This document shows positions 1-7,840 of a DNA stretch of 64,000 bases, piece by piece. The stretch's first letter is position 1. Each line of letters begins with the position of its first letter. The notes below the pieces were generated by a model, which searched no databases, was not told the DNA's origin, and saw only the letters and a program-made list of their open reading frames with translations. This DNA is from an uncultured Exiguobacterium sp. (GTDB lineage Bacteria > Bacillota > Bacilli > Exiguobacteriales > Exiguobacteriaceae): assembly GCA_913775715.1 (NCBI GenBank), contig CAJYMC010000007.1, positions 1,364,001-1,428,000 of the forward strand, given 5' to 3'. The position numbers and the translations under genes are program-made.

Positions 1-879
1 CTCGCTTGCCTTCCAAGCATCGATTTTCGCTAGACGCTCTTCATCAATCGACAACTGTGCCAGATTTCGACGCAGATGATCAAGAATTGCTAAACGATTC
101 GGGTGATGGACGTGTCGCATATCTTGAATGACCGTCAGCAAGACACCTTGAATGACCAGACTGAGTTTTTCTTCTGAATAGACTTTTTGGACGGTTCGCG
201 CGGTCACTCGCAAAAACGTATTCTTTTCTTGATCGATCATCGCCGTATAGGCAAGGCGCCCAATCTGATCGCGGATGACGGGGTCTTCGAGCAGTCGTTG
301 CCCATAATCGAGTAACTGATCCATCAGCCACTCGTCGAGGCGACGTTCCTCGTTTAACTCCATCGCTCGGACAGCCAGCCGTTTAGACGGATACGCTTTG
401 ATCGTCTCTGTCACCCGTGTATTCGCAAACTCAAGAATCGCTTCTTTTGGTAGTTTCCGTATTAAACCAATCAACAGCTCGGTGACGGTCGCTCGAAAAG
501 CAGGCAGAATGAGAATCGAACGTAAGATTTTGATGACACGATCTGCGAGCGTCATGTGCTGGAGTTTCGCGACGATACTCTCTTTATTAAGCAAGTCCGT
601 CTCAAGCATATGAACGATTGATTCGATGACCCGTTCCCGATTTTTCGGCAACAGGTTCGTATGGGGAATCTTTAAGCCAAGCGGATGGCGAAACAACGCC
701 GTGATCGCGAACCAGTCGGCAATCCCACCGACGAGTCCGGCTTCAAAACCACTCTGGAGCCAAAAGACCCACGCATTTTCTTTAAATGGCAATGAGACGA
801 CGAATCCGACCGCCATGAAAATCAACGAGACGGTCGCAAGCCGCCGTGTCGATGTTTTAGGTTGTTCAAGTGATGACAC
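1..879 (-). CDS. DUF445 family membrane protein (3' end outside window)
   Basis: Reading frame with GTG start at 877-879, preceded by a perfect AAGGAGG at 887-893; it stays open to base 1, so 293 codons are visible and the C-terminus is missing. After a short polar N-terminus, residues 15-31 form a hydrophobic segment, and residues 51-63 read GGIADWFAITALF followed by RHPLGLKIPHTN, the signature start of DUF445 (YheB/YjiN-type) proteins. The rest visible is helical and charged. DUF445 proteins are membrane-associated with no settled function. The gene is expressed alone or with genes to its left that are not visible. Confidence 0.85.
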   Translation of the reverse strand, partial: MSSLEQPKTSTRRLATVSLIFMAVGFVVSLPFKENAWVFWLQSGFEAGLVGGIADWFAITALFRHPLGLKIPHTNLLPKNRERVIESIVHMLETDLLNKESIVAKLQHMTLADRVIKILRSILILPAFRATVTELLIGLIRKLPKEAILEFANTRVTETIKAYPSKRLAVRAMELNEERRLDEWLMDQLLDYGQRLLEDPVIRDQIGRLAYTAMIDQEKNTFLRVTARTVQKVYSEEKLSLVIQGVLLTVIQDMRHVHHPNRLAILDHLRRNLAQLSIDEERLAKIDAWKASE

Positions 880-947
880 ATCGTTTCCTCCTTCAACTGA
901 GTCACTTATCTACCTTACGAACGGGACAAGGATTAGGTTTCGACACG

Positions 948-975
948 AAAGAGCCCCAGTCATCGACTGGGACTC
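948..975 (-). terminator. Rho-independent terminator
   Basis: 10-bp stem 951-960/966-975 (one G-T pair) with a CATCG loop; a short T tract follows on the minus strand. It lies just after the stop of the 95-codon gene. Confidence 0.7.
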
Positions 976-984
976 CCTATGTAC

Positions 985-1272
985 TTAAAACGTGTATTCA
1001 CCAAAACGGTCGCCATCCCATGTCGCGGTTGCCGTTGAGACAAAATAGACCAGTCCGTTGCCGAATGTATTTTCCATTAATGACACGAGTTGTTGACCAT
1101 TCGTCTGCTCGACGAATGCTAATCGGACTTCCTCTTTCCCTTGATAAATCCGTTCGTAAACGCTTAAACCGCGTGCATTGAGAAACGTACGCGCCGACTC
1201 GAATTGAATCGGACCGACTTCAGGTCGTCGTTCCTGAATGAACGACTGACATTTTTGCTCGAATGTCTCCAT
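985..1272 (-). CDS. Hypothetical protein, 95 aa
   Basis: Starts at ATG 1272 with AGAAGGAG a few bases upstream and ends before a good terminator, so it is a real single-gene unit. The protein is soluble, mixed alpha/beta, with an acidic N-terminal helix and a C-terminal half rich in beta-forming residues (VYFVSTATATWDGDRFGEYTF). It has no signal peptide, membrane segment or cysteine pair. I do not recognise the family. The WDGDRFGEYTF ending resembles no motif I can name. Confidence 0.7.
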   Translation of the reverse strand: METFEQKCQSFIQERRPEVGPIQFESARTFLNARGLSVYERIYQGKEEVRLAFVEQTNGQQLVSLMENTFGNGLVYFVSTATATWDGDRFGEYTF

Positions 1273-1347
1273 GGTTCTTCACTCCTTCTCTCTTTCTGTT
1301 CATGGATATCATGTTCCCGACTCTTCCTCATCATAATCCTCAAATGT

Positions 1348-1372
1348 GAAAAAAGCGACAGATGCGTCGCTT
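1348..1372 (-). terminator. Rho-independent terminator
   Basis: 7-bp stem AAGCGAC/GTCGCTT (1353-1359/1366-1372) followed on the minus strand by six T. Ends the oxidoreductase/lipoprotein operon. Confidence 0.8.
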
Positions 1373-1396
1373 CTTTCATCATTTTACGATGAATTC

Positions 1397-2851
1397 TCAT
1401 AATCTGACATCAAACTGTCGGGCGGCATGAATCGCAGACGTCGTCGCCCCGATCGTCCCGGCACCCGGAAAGATCGTGTCGCCGATCGCAAAGAAGTGAT
1501 CGATGCCTGTTCGAAACGGTGCTGCGAACAAGAGACTCGTGCTCGGACGTTGCGGATATCCCCCGACTCCACCGTCCGGACGGAACGTATAGCGAACCCA
1601 CGCACCGGGTCCACCTGGATGACGTTCGATTACCTGTTGACTGAAACCCGGAAACTGTTGTTCAAGAATGGCTTCGAAGATTGCCGACATCGTCTCGACT
1701 TGTTCGTCGTAGCGTTTTCGGTCCGTCTTATCGAATGTACCGATTGGAACATGACATGACATCGTAAGCGTCCGCTGACCGGCTGGTGCACGTAACCGGT
1801 CATCCGGACGGGAGAGAGAGATGAAGGCATGACCTGAAGGCAGGGACGGATCATGGACTTGCCGGAATGCTTCATCAGACAAAATGATCGACTCCGGTAT
1901 CGCCGCATAATACGTAAAGGTCGCCCATTGCTGTAGCTTTTCCTGTCGCTGGTACGTCCGTCGTAACGTTCGTCGCATATCCGCGCTGACGACTTCGCGG
2001 ATGCCTTCCAGCGGAACCGCACAGATGACAGCATCAGCAAGCGTCAAGCGCCCGCGACGGTCTTCGATCAAAAATCCATCCGGCGTCTTACGAATCGACG
2101 TGACTTTCCGTCCAAGGAGACAGGTTGCCCCGCTCGCCTCGGCTGTTTCTTTCAATTGTTCGGCCAGCCGGTACAAGCCGCCTGGAACATAATAGGCACC
2201 TTCATGATAAATCGATAAGGCGACAGCCCCTAGCAAAGCTGATGCTTCCTGCCCTGTCTGCATGCTGTCGAGTAAGATCCCGTCGATCACTTGTGCGAAC
2301 AACGTATCCGCTAGTCGATGTTTGCGTAACAGATGACCAATCGTCAGCGGAAAATATGGTAAGAGGACGACACTTTTCGTGTGACGAACTAACCTCCGGA
2401 CGTCGGCTAAATCTTGAAGTGGCAATGCCGGCAGTTCTGCCATCAGTGGACGAATTGCCTCGTGTATCTGCTCGATTTCAGCAAAGAATGCCCGAATCGA
2501 CGATGCCTGCTCCGGAAAATGTGAGGTCAATTCGGTTAGAAACGCATCACGATGTTGATAATAATGAATCAATCGTCCTTCGATGCGAATCGTCATGACG
2601 ACGTCGAGTGGCTCGACTTGGTGCGTCACTCCGAGATGATCGAGCACACGGGCATGAATGCCACCTGGTTCAAATCCCATCCCAAGGGTCGCTCCAACGG
2701 GATACGTCAAGTCCCGGCGCGTGAACTTCCCGGCTGATCCTCCCCATTCACGGCTTCCCTCAAGTACCGTGACAGCATGTCCTTCTTGTGCGATCAATGC
2801 CGCAGCCGTTAGACCGGCAATTCCTCCGCCGACGATGACGACCTGTTTCAT
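1397..2851 (-). CDS. FAD-dependent phytoene desaturase/CrtI-like oxidoreductase
   Basis: 484 aa. Residues 5-14 (VIVGGGIAGL) and the following E of TVLEGS form the dinucleotide-binding fold for FAD. GGSAGKFTRRDLTYPVGAT matches the second conserved block of the CrtI/CrtN/CrtISO amine-oxidase superfamily. The C-terminal GDTIFPGAGTIGATTSAIHAAR is the typical FAD-contacting end block. Known relatives desaturate or isomerise carotenoids or other polyprenoids at the membrane; the true substrate cannot be read here and no crtM or crtN lies nearby. Start ATG overlaps the upstream lipoprotein stop by 4 bp (ATGA) with GGAGGAACC before it, so the pair is translationally coupled. Confidence 0.85.
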   Translation of the reverse strand: MKQVVIVGGGIAGLTAAALIAQEGHAVTVLEGSREWGGSAGKFTRRDLTYPVGATLGMGFEPGGIHARVLDHLGVTHQVEPLDVVMTIRIEGRLIHYYQHRDAFLTELTSHFPEQASSIRAFFAEIEQIHEAIRPLMAELPALPLQDLADVRRLVRHTKSVVLLPYFPLTIGHLLRKHRLADTLFAQVIDGILLDSMQTGQEASALLGAVALSIYHEGAYYVPGGLYRLAEQLKETAEASGATCLLGRKVTSIRKTPDGFLIEDRRGRLTLADAVICAVPLEGIREVVSADMRRTLRRTYQRQEKLQQWATFTYYAAIPESIILSDEAFRQVHDPSLPSGHAFISLSRPDDRLRAPAGQRTLTMSCHVPIGTFDKTDRKRYDEQVETMSAIFEAILEQQFPGFSQQVIERHPGGPGAWVRYTFRPDGGVGGYPQRPSTSLLFAAPFRTGIDHFFAIGDTIFPGAGTIGATTSAIHAARQFDVRL

Positions 2852-4461
2852 GATGGTTCCTCCTCCGTGACTCGATTTTCTTTAAACAGGAAATTGCGGA
2901 TTTCGCGGAAGACCGGCTCCCGGCGATGAATCGTAAAGTGATCATACTTATAGGACTTCGTCTGGATGTTATCCGTGTAGTTCTCGAGTGCAAACGAACT
3001 CTTTAGCGAAATCAGATTGAAGTCGCCTCCTTTGGCACCAAACGAATAGACGAGCACGTCACGTGGCCACGTCTCGAGTCGCTGGGTCAGATTGTTCATC
3101 GCTGGAGAACCCTTCGCGAGATCGCGTATCGCAGGACTATTCGTATTCGTGCCGAGCGGTGCGAGCGTCAAGCCGAGTTTCGCGTAATCGGAACCGGCGA
3201 TCGGTGAGTCGAGCGTCACGACTTTCCGGACGTGGTACGGCATCTCCTCTTGGACCGTGTAGGCGACGACATCGACACCACCCATGCTGTGCCCAACGAG
3301 CTGAATATCGGCAAAGGTCGCTTTTTGTTTCGCATCGTAAGCGGCAATCGCCGCATTCAACCACTTTTGCTGATCGGCAAGACTTGCCTCATCATCTGCG
3401 AAGACGATTCGGACAAGTGGGTATCCGGTCGGCGAGGGGTTGACGCTACAGGTTGCTTTCCCGGAACGAGTCACGTCACATCGACCACCATCATCGGAGA
3501 CTTTTTTATTCGTGAAGTTTTGAATCATCGGCACGAACGTCCGCTCCGTCCCGAATAGACCGTGGACGAGGAACGTCGGTACGATTTCACTCTTTCCTTG
3601 TGTGACGATCTGACGCGTTGGTGGCGGGGCACTTGACGTATCTTCCGCGAACACCCACCACGCGCCTCCCCCAACGATCAAACAGACGAGGAGCGAGATA
3701 CTGATCGTCTTCAACTGTTGCCGGCGCAAACGGCGGACACGGTGAAAGACCCAGTAGAGGAATAATCCGACACCGATTAATAACACGATACCAGTAATGA
3801 TCCAACCTGTCGGATTCGGTACATACGCAATCAACTGTAGCTGGTTGGCTTTCGTTCCGTATAATTCCCATGACACATCATGGTAATTCGACCAGTCGAT
3901 CTTTTCTCCATTTTGGAGACCAATCACTTTCGGACCGTGGAGCTTGATCTCAATATCGGCTTGACGGATATACCGATCGGCGAGTTTCTTGACCTGTCCT
4001 GTCGGTTGATAGCCTTTGATATTCAAACGATCGATACTGAGATCGATGTTCGTATCCAGTCGATACGTATCAAACCAAAAACCGTCCGATTTTTTCATGT
4101 CGAACTTCGTATCAGGTGGAATGAGAATCCCTCCGATACCTGTCTTCCATTCGTCCTTGATCGACGTCATGTCCTTGAAGTTCGCGAATGTCTTCTGCAT
4201 CCGGATCCCTTCATAGTCATCCTTCGTCTTGAACGTTTTCGCCGCATAGCCGTTCTTTTCTGCCTGTTTGACATAACTATTCCAATTCGGATTTAGGTTC
4301 AGTAAACGCGCTACTGGGTGTTCCTTTGCGGCATATGTCGTCTTTAAGGTGACACTCTGATCGGTATGGATCGTCGCATCATATTGGATGCGAATACAAC
4401 CCCCAAGGAGCAGCGTCAGCATCAAAAATGAGAGCAAAATCCCTTTCTTCTTCGTACTCAT
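2848..4461 (-). CDS. Membrane-spanning lipoprotein: LppM/DUF3153-like domain fused to DUF915 alpha/beta hydrolase
   Basis: 537 aa from the ATG at 4461, chosen because AAAGGA sits 9 nt upstream; an in-frame ATG 7 codons earlier has no site. Signal peptide ends in lipobox LLGGC (about residues 19-23). Residues 24-225 form a beta-rich extracytoplasmic domain resembling LppM/DUF3153. Two membrane helices follow, flanking a short arginine-rich loop (HRVRRLRRQQ), so both ends lie outside the cell. The C-terminal 250 residues are a DUF915-type hydrolase: LVHGLFG oxyanion region, nucleophile elbow GHSMGG, LDSPIAGSDY, and a late histidine in YDHFTIHRREP. Probable surface lipase/esterase; substrate unknown. 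First gene of an operon with the oxidoreductase. Confidence 0.8.
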   Translation of the reverse strand: MSTKKKGILLSFLMLTLLLGGCIRIQYDATIHTDQSVTLKTTYAAKEHPVARLLNLNPNWNSYVKQAEKNGYAAKTFKTKDDYEGIRMQKTFANFKDMTSIKDEWKTGIGGILIPPDTKFDMKKSDGFWFDTYRLDTNIDLSIDRLNIKGYQPTGQVKKLADRYIRQADIEIKLHGPKVIGLQNGEKIDWSNYHDVSWELYGTKANQLQLIAYVPNPTGWIITGIVLLIGVGLFLYWVFHRVRRLRRQQLKTISISLLVCLIVGGGAWWVFAEDTSSAPPPTRQIVTQGKSEIVPTFLVHGLFGTERTFVPMIQNFTNKKVSDDGGRCDVTRSGKATCSVNPSPTGYPLVRIVFADDEASLADQQKWLNAAIAAYDAKQKATFADIQLVGHSMGGVDVVAYTVQEEMPYHVRKVVTLDSPIAGSDYAKLGLTLAPLGTNTNSPAIRDLAKGSPAMNNLTQRLETWPRDVLVYSFGAKGGDFNLISLKSSFALENYTDNIQTKSYKYDHFTIHRREPVFREIRNFLFKENRVTEEEPS

Positions 4462-4545
4462 CAGGTCACATCCTTTCCTCATCTGTTATTCCCTATCTCG
4501 CAAAAGTAAAAACGGTCGACGTTGATTCTTTCGCCCGTGACGCAC

Positions 4546-4578
4546 TTCAGGCAGCGGATCGCTGATCCGCTGCCTGAA
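4546..4578. terminator. Perfect 15-bp hairpin downstream of kbl
   Basis: Perfect inverted repeat 4546-4560/4564-4578 with 3-nt loop. No T tract follows on either strand, so it may act as a transcript-end stabiliser or a non-canonical terminator for tdh-kbl rather than a textbook terminator. Confidence 0.55.
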
Positions 4579-4610
4579 AGTATGCGGACGCATTTCGTCC
4601 GTGATCGATA

Positions 4611-5786
4611 TCAACCGATCAAGTTTAATTCACGACCGACTTTTTCGAAAGCTGCAAGTGCCGTCGTTAAATCTTCACGCGTATGTTCCGCCGTCACGAT
4701 CGTCCGGACACGTGCTTTTCCTTTTGCGACCGTCGGGAAGGCGATGCCTTGAGCGAAGACACCTTCTTGACGTAAGCGGTCCGACAACTCATGGCAACGT
4801 GCTTCATCCCCGACGATGACCGGTGTGATCGGCGTCGTCGATGTTCCGATGTCGAATCCAAGATCACGGAGTCCTTGTTTAAAGAATTCCGTGTTTTCCC
4901 ACAGACGATCGAAGAGTTCCGTCTCTTCCTCCATGACACGGAGCGCTTCCCGGTTCGCTTCGACGACTGCTGGTGGATGTGATGTCGAGAACAAGAACGG
5001 ACGTCCTTTATGGATCAGATAATCTTTGACGTGCTGTTCACACGCGACGTATCCACCGAGGACACCGATGGCTTTTGAGAGCGTACCAACTTGAAGAGCA
5101 ACACGTCCGTCAAGACCGAAGTGATTGACCGTACCGCGTCCCGCTTTCCCAAGCACACCTGACGCATGGGCATCATCGACCATGACGAGTGCGTCATAAC
5201 GCTCGGCTAATTCAACGATTTCTGGAAGTGGTGCGATGTTTCCGTCCATCGAGAAGACACCGTCCGTGACGATAAGGCGCGTCCGCGCGTCTTGTGTTTC
5301 TTGTAAGGCTGCTTCAAGATCCGCCAAGTCGACGTGTTTATAGATCCGGCGTTTCGCTTTCGTCAGACGAATCCCATCGATGATCGAAGCGTGGTTCAAC
5401 TCATCCGAGATGACGACGTCTTCCGGACCGAGCAGTGCCGATAAGACACCTAAATTCGTTGCGAATCCAGACTGGAAGACAAGTGCTGCTTCCGTATGTT
5501 TGAATGTCGCAAGTTCCCGTTCGAATGCTTGGTGCATCTCGAGTGTTCCGGCAATCGTCCGAACGGATCCTGTTCCAGCACCGAACGTGCGCGCTGCTTC
5601 CGCTGCTTGTTCAGCGAGACGCGGATGTGCAGCGAGTCCAAGGTAGTTGTTCGACGACAGTTGAATGAGTTCCTTACCATCGATCGTCACGCGGTTATGT
5701 TGCGCGCTCTCAAGTGCTACGAGGTTGCGGAACGTGCCCGCCTGTTTCATCTCTTCTAGTTCTGTCCGTAAGTGTTCAAATCCCAT
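4611..5786 (-). CDS. kbl: Glycine C-acetyltransferase (2-amino-3-ketobutyrate CoA ligase)
   Basis: 391 aa from ATG 5786; this start shares a base with the tdh stop (TAATG) and has GGGGG upstream, whereas an upstream in-frame ATG would lie inside tdh. PLP-dependent alpha-oxoamine synthase: SSNNYLGLAAHPRL near residue 45, glycine-rich GTGSVRTIAGT, DDAHASGVLG, and the Schiff-base lysine in GTLSKAIGVLGGY. It cleaves 2-amino-3-oxobutyrate with CoA to glycine and acetyl-CoA, the second step of threonine catabolism, directly after Tdh. Length matches the B. subtilis enzyme. The tdh-kbl order is conserved in Bacillus near spoVS. Confidence 0.97.
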   Translation of the reverse strand: MGFEHLRTELEEMKQAGTFRNLVALESAQHNRVTIDGKELIQLSSNNYLGLAAHPRLAEQAAEAARTFGAGTGSVRTIAGTLEMHQAFERELATFKHTEAALVFQSGFATNLGVLSALLGPEDVVISDELNHASIIDGIRLTKAKRRIYKHVDLADLEAALQETQDARTRLIVTDGVFSMDGNIAPLPEIVELAERYDALVMVDDAHASGVLGKAGRGTVNHFGLDGRVALQVGTLSKAIGVLGGYVACEQHVKDYLIHKGRPFLFSTSHPPAVVEANREALRVMEEETELFDRLWENTEFFKQGLRDLGFDIGTSTTPITPVIVGDEARCHELSDRLRQEGVFAQGIAFPTVAKGKARVRTIVTAEHTREDLTTALAAFEKVGRELNLIG

Positions 5787-6874
5787 TAATTCGTCCCCCT
5801 TGGTTGTAATACGACTTTCCCGCATTTCCCTTGACGCATCAATTCAAATCCTTCTTCGAACCGCTCGAGCGGCAACGTGTGTGTGATTAACGGTCGGACA
5901 TCGACTTTTCCGCTCGATAAGAAAGCAGAAACCTGGCTCCATGTCTCATACATTTTCCGACCGGTGATCCCTTGGACCCGGACACCTTTGAAGACGACGT
6001 GGTTCGTCAAATCGATTTCAACCGGTTTGACCGGTAGACTGAGGATGTTGACGTCTCCACCTGCTGTCACCATCTCGAAGGCTTGACGAATCGCAACCGG
6101 ATGACCACTCATCTCACAGACGACATCAATTCCATCTCCGTCCGTCATGCGCTCGATCCGCTCCAAGACATCGTCATGACGTGAATCGATGACGACATCC
6201 GCCCCCATCGTCCGCGCGAGTTCAAGACGATATGGATTGACGTCGATCGCAACGACTTCCGCCGCACCAGCTGCTTTAGCGACGGAGACCGCCATCAGAC
6301 CAATCGGACCACACCCGACGATTGCGACCGTTTTTGCACTGACATCGCTCGCGAGTACCGTATGGACGGCATTGCCCATCGGCTCTTGGATCGAAGCGAT
6401 CCCTGCTGGCATATCTTCCGGGTTGACCCAAAGGTTTTCTTCCGGCATGACGACGTATTCCGCAAAACACCCTTGTGTATCGACACCGATGATCTTCGTG
6501 TTCTTACAGATATGATATTGTCCACGAAGACATTGTTTACATTGATGACAAACGATATGCGTCTCCGCCGAGACACGATCACCGAGCTTCAAGCGTTTCG
6601 TGCCTTCTCCGAGCTCGACGACTTCGCCTGAGAACTCGTGACCGAAGACATAAGGTGGATTGACACGCGAAGCTGCCCACGCGTCCCACTCATAGATATG
6701 AACGTCCGTCCCACAGATCGATGTTGCCTCGACTCGAATCAAGACTTCCCCACGACCGGGTACGGGTACCGGTACTTCTTTCAGTGCCGCACCAAACCCG
6801 CGTTCTTCTTTGACGAGTGCCCGCATTGTTTTCGTCGTTGCCGTCTCTTCTACCGTCGTTACTAATTTCGTCAT
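5786..6874 (-). CDS. tdh: L-threonine 3-dehydrogenase
   Basis: 362 aa zinc-dependent medium-chain dehydrogenase. Catalytic zinc ligands are in SICGTDVH and GHEFSGEV; the structural zinc lobe CHQCKQCLRGQYHIC holds four cysteines; NAD-binding VAIVGCGPIGLMA follows. GVDTQGCFAEYVVMP and the C-terminal GITGRKMYETW are typical of Tdh. It oxidises L-threonine to 2-amino-3-oxobutyrate for Kbl, encoded immediately downstream with a one-base overlap. The N-terminus is about 15 residues longer than the usual Tdh start (an internal ATG at residue 17, MRALVKEERG, is an alternative), but AAGGAG precedes the annotated ATG. Confidence 0.96.
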   Translation of the reverse strand: MTKLVTTVEETATTKTMRALVKEERGFGAALKEVPVPVPGRGEVLIRVEATSICGTDVHIYEWDAWAASRVNPPYVFGHEFSGEVVELGEGTKRLKLGDRVSAETHIVCHQCKQCLRGQYHICKNTKIIGVDTQGCFAEYVVMPEENLWVNPEDMPAGIASIQEPMGNAVHTVLASDVSAKTVAIVGCGPIGLMAVSVAKAAGAAEVVAIDVNPYRLELARTMGADVVIDSRHDDVLERIERMTDGDGIDVVCEMSGHPVAIRQAFEMVTAGGDVNILSLPVKPVEIDLTNHVVFKGVRVQGITGRKMYETWSQVSAFLSSGKVDVRPLITHTLPLERFEEGFELMRQGKCGKVVLQPRGTN

Positions 6875-6893
6875 CTTTCCCCGACTCCTTCGC

Positions 6894-6928
6894 GGAAGTT
6901 CACGTTTATTTATATGTGGCGAACTTCC
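6894..6928. promoter_or_regulatory. Inverted repeat upstream of tdh
   Basis: GGAAGTTC (6894-6901) and GAACTTCC (6921-6928) form a perfect 8-bp inverted repeat in the short korB-tdh gap. AAGGAG lies just downstream. It could be an operator or a leader hairpin; no T tract suggests a terminator. Confidence 0.4.
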
Positions 6929-6973
6929 AAATGTTTAGCATCCCCAAAAAACCAAACACATCTTTCCTCTATC

Positions 6974-7840
6974 TTACATGAATTCTGCTGCCAGTTTACC
7001 GAATGTTTCTTCGTTTAACTCAAGATCCGCATATGCGAGACCTGATTCTTGATAGCCGTCGATTTGTGACTGGTAATCAGGACGTGCTTCATCCTGATAA
7101 ATCAATCCCATGACGAGTCCGTCATGAGCATGAACGGTTTGTTTCGCAAGATCCAAGTTCGACGGATCGTATCCTTCGATGTCGGACAGCTTCGTCAAGT
7201 TCTGTTTGAACCAATCGTACGTATTGACCTTGTTGAACGTGACACACGGACTGAAGACGTTGATGAAGGCAAACCCCTTGTGTGCCGTCGCTTGCTCGAT
7301 CAGTTGCGTCAAGCCCTTCAAATCGTTCGAGAAGCTTTGGGCAACGAACGTCGCACCAGCCGTCAAGGCAAGTTCAACGGGTGAAACACTCTTTTCGATC
7401 GACCCTTTTGGCGTCGATTTCGTCTTGAATCCAGGTGCAGAAGTAGGTGATGTCTGTCCTTTCGTCAAGCCGTAAATCTGATTGTCCATGACGATGTACG
7501 TCATGTCGACATTACGTTTGAATGCATGAATCGTATGTCCCATGCCGATTGCAAATCCATCACCGTCGCCACCAGACGCGATGACCGTCAATTCGCGGTT
7601 CGCCATCTTAACACCTTGGGCGATCGGAAGAGACCGTCCATGAACGCCGTGGAAGCCATACGTATTGATGTAACCGGAAATCCGACCAGAACAGCCAATC
7701 CCGGAAATCAATGCCAATTCTTCTGGTTCGAGCCCGACGTTCGCGACAGCACGCTGAATCGCTGCTTGAATCGAGAAGTCTCCACACCCTGGACACCAGT
7801 TTGGTTTGACATCATTTCTAAAATCCTTAAAGGTTGCCAT
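6974..7840 (-). CDS. korB: 2-oxoacid:ferredoxin oxidoreductase, beta subunit
   Basis: 288 aa. N-terminal WCPGCGDFSI carries iron-sulphur/TPP-proximal cysteines of the beta subunit. GIGCSGRISGY and the TPP-binding run GDGDGFAIGMGH with downstream MDNQIYGLTKGQTSPTS are diagnostic of the two-subunit 2-oxoglutarate/pyruvate ferredoxin oxidoreductases. It oxidatively decarboxylates a 2-oxoacid to an acyl-CoA, reducing ferredoxin, with KorA. Start ATG has AGGAGGGG upstream and overlaps the end of korA by 14 bp. The exact 2-oxoacid cannot be settled from sequence; 2-oxoglutarate is the usual substrate of the Bacilli pair. Confidence 0.94.
   Translation of the reverse strand: MATFKDFRNDVKPNWCPGCGDFSIQAAIQRAVANVGLEPEELALISGIGCSGRISGYINTYGFHGVHGRSLPIAQGVKMANRELTVIASGGDGDGFAIGMGHTIHAFKRNVDMTYIVMDNQIYGLTKGQTSPTSAPGFKTKSTPKGSIEKSVSPVELALTAGATFVAQSFSNDLKGLTQLIEQATAHKGFAFINVFSPCVTFNKVNTYDWFKQNLTKLSDIEGYDPSNLDLAKQTVHAHDGLVMGLIYQDEARPDYQSQIDGYQESGLAYADLELNEETFGKLAAEFM

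Noticed and set aside
2125..2598. 157-codon plus-strand frame inside the CrtI-like gene
   Set aside because: Arg/Ser-rich shadow frame without ribosome binding site, opposite to a clear family gene.
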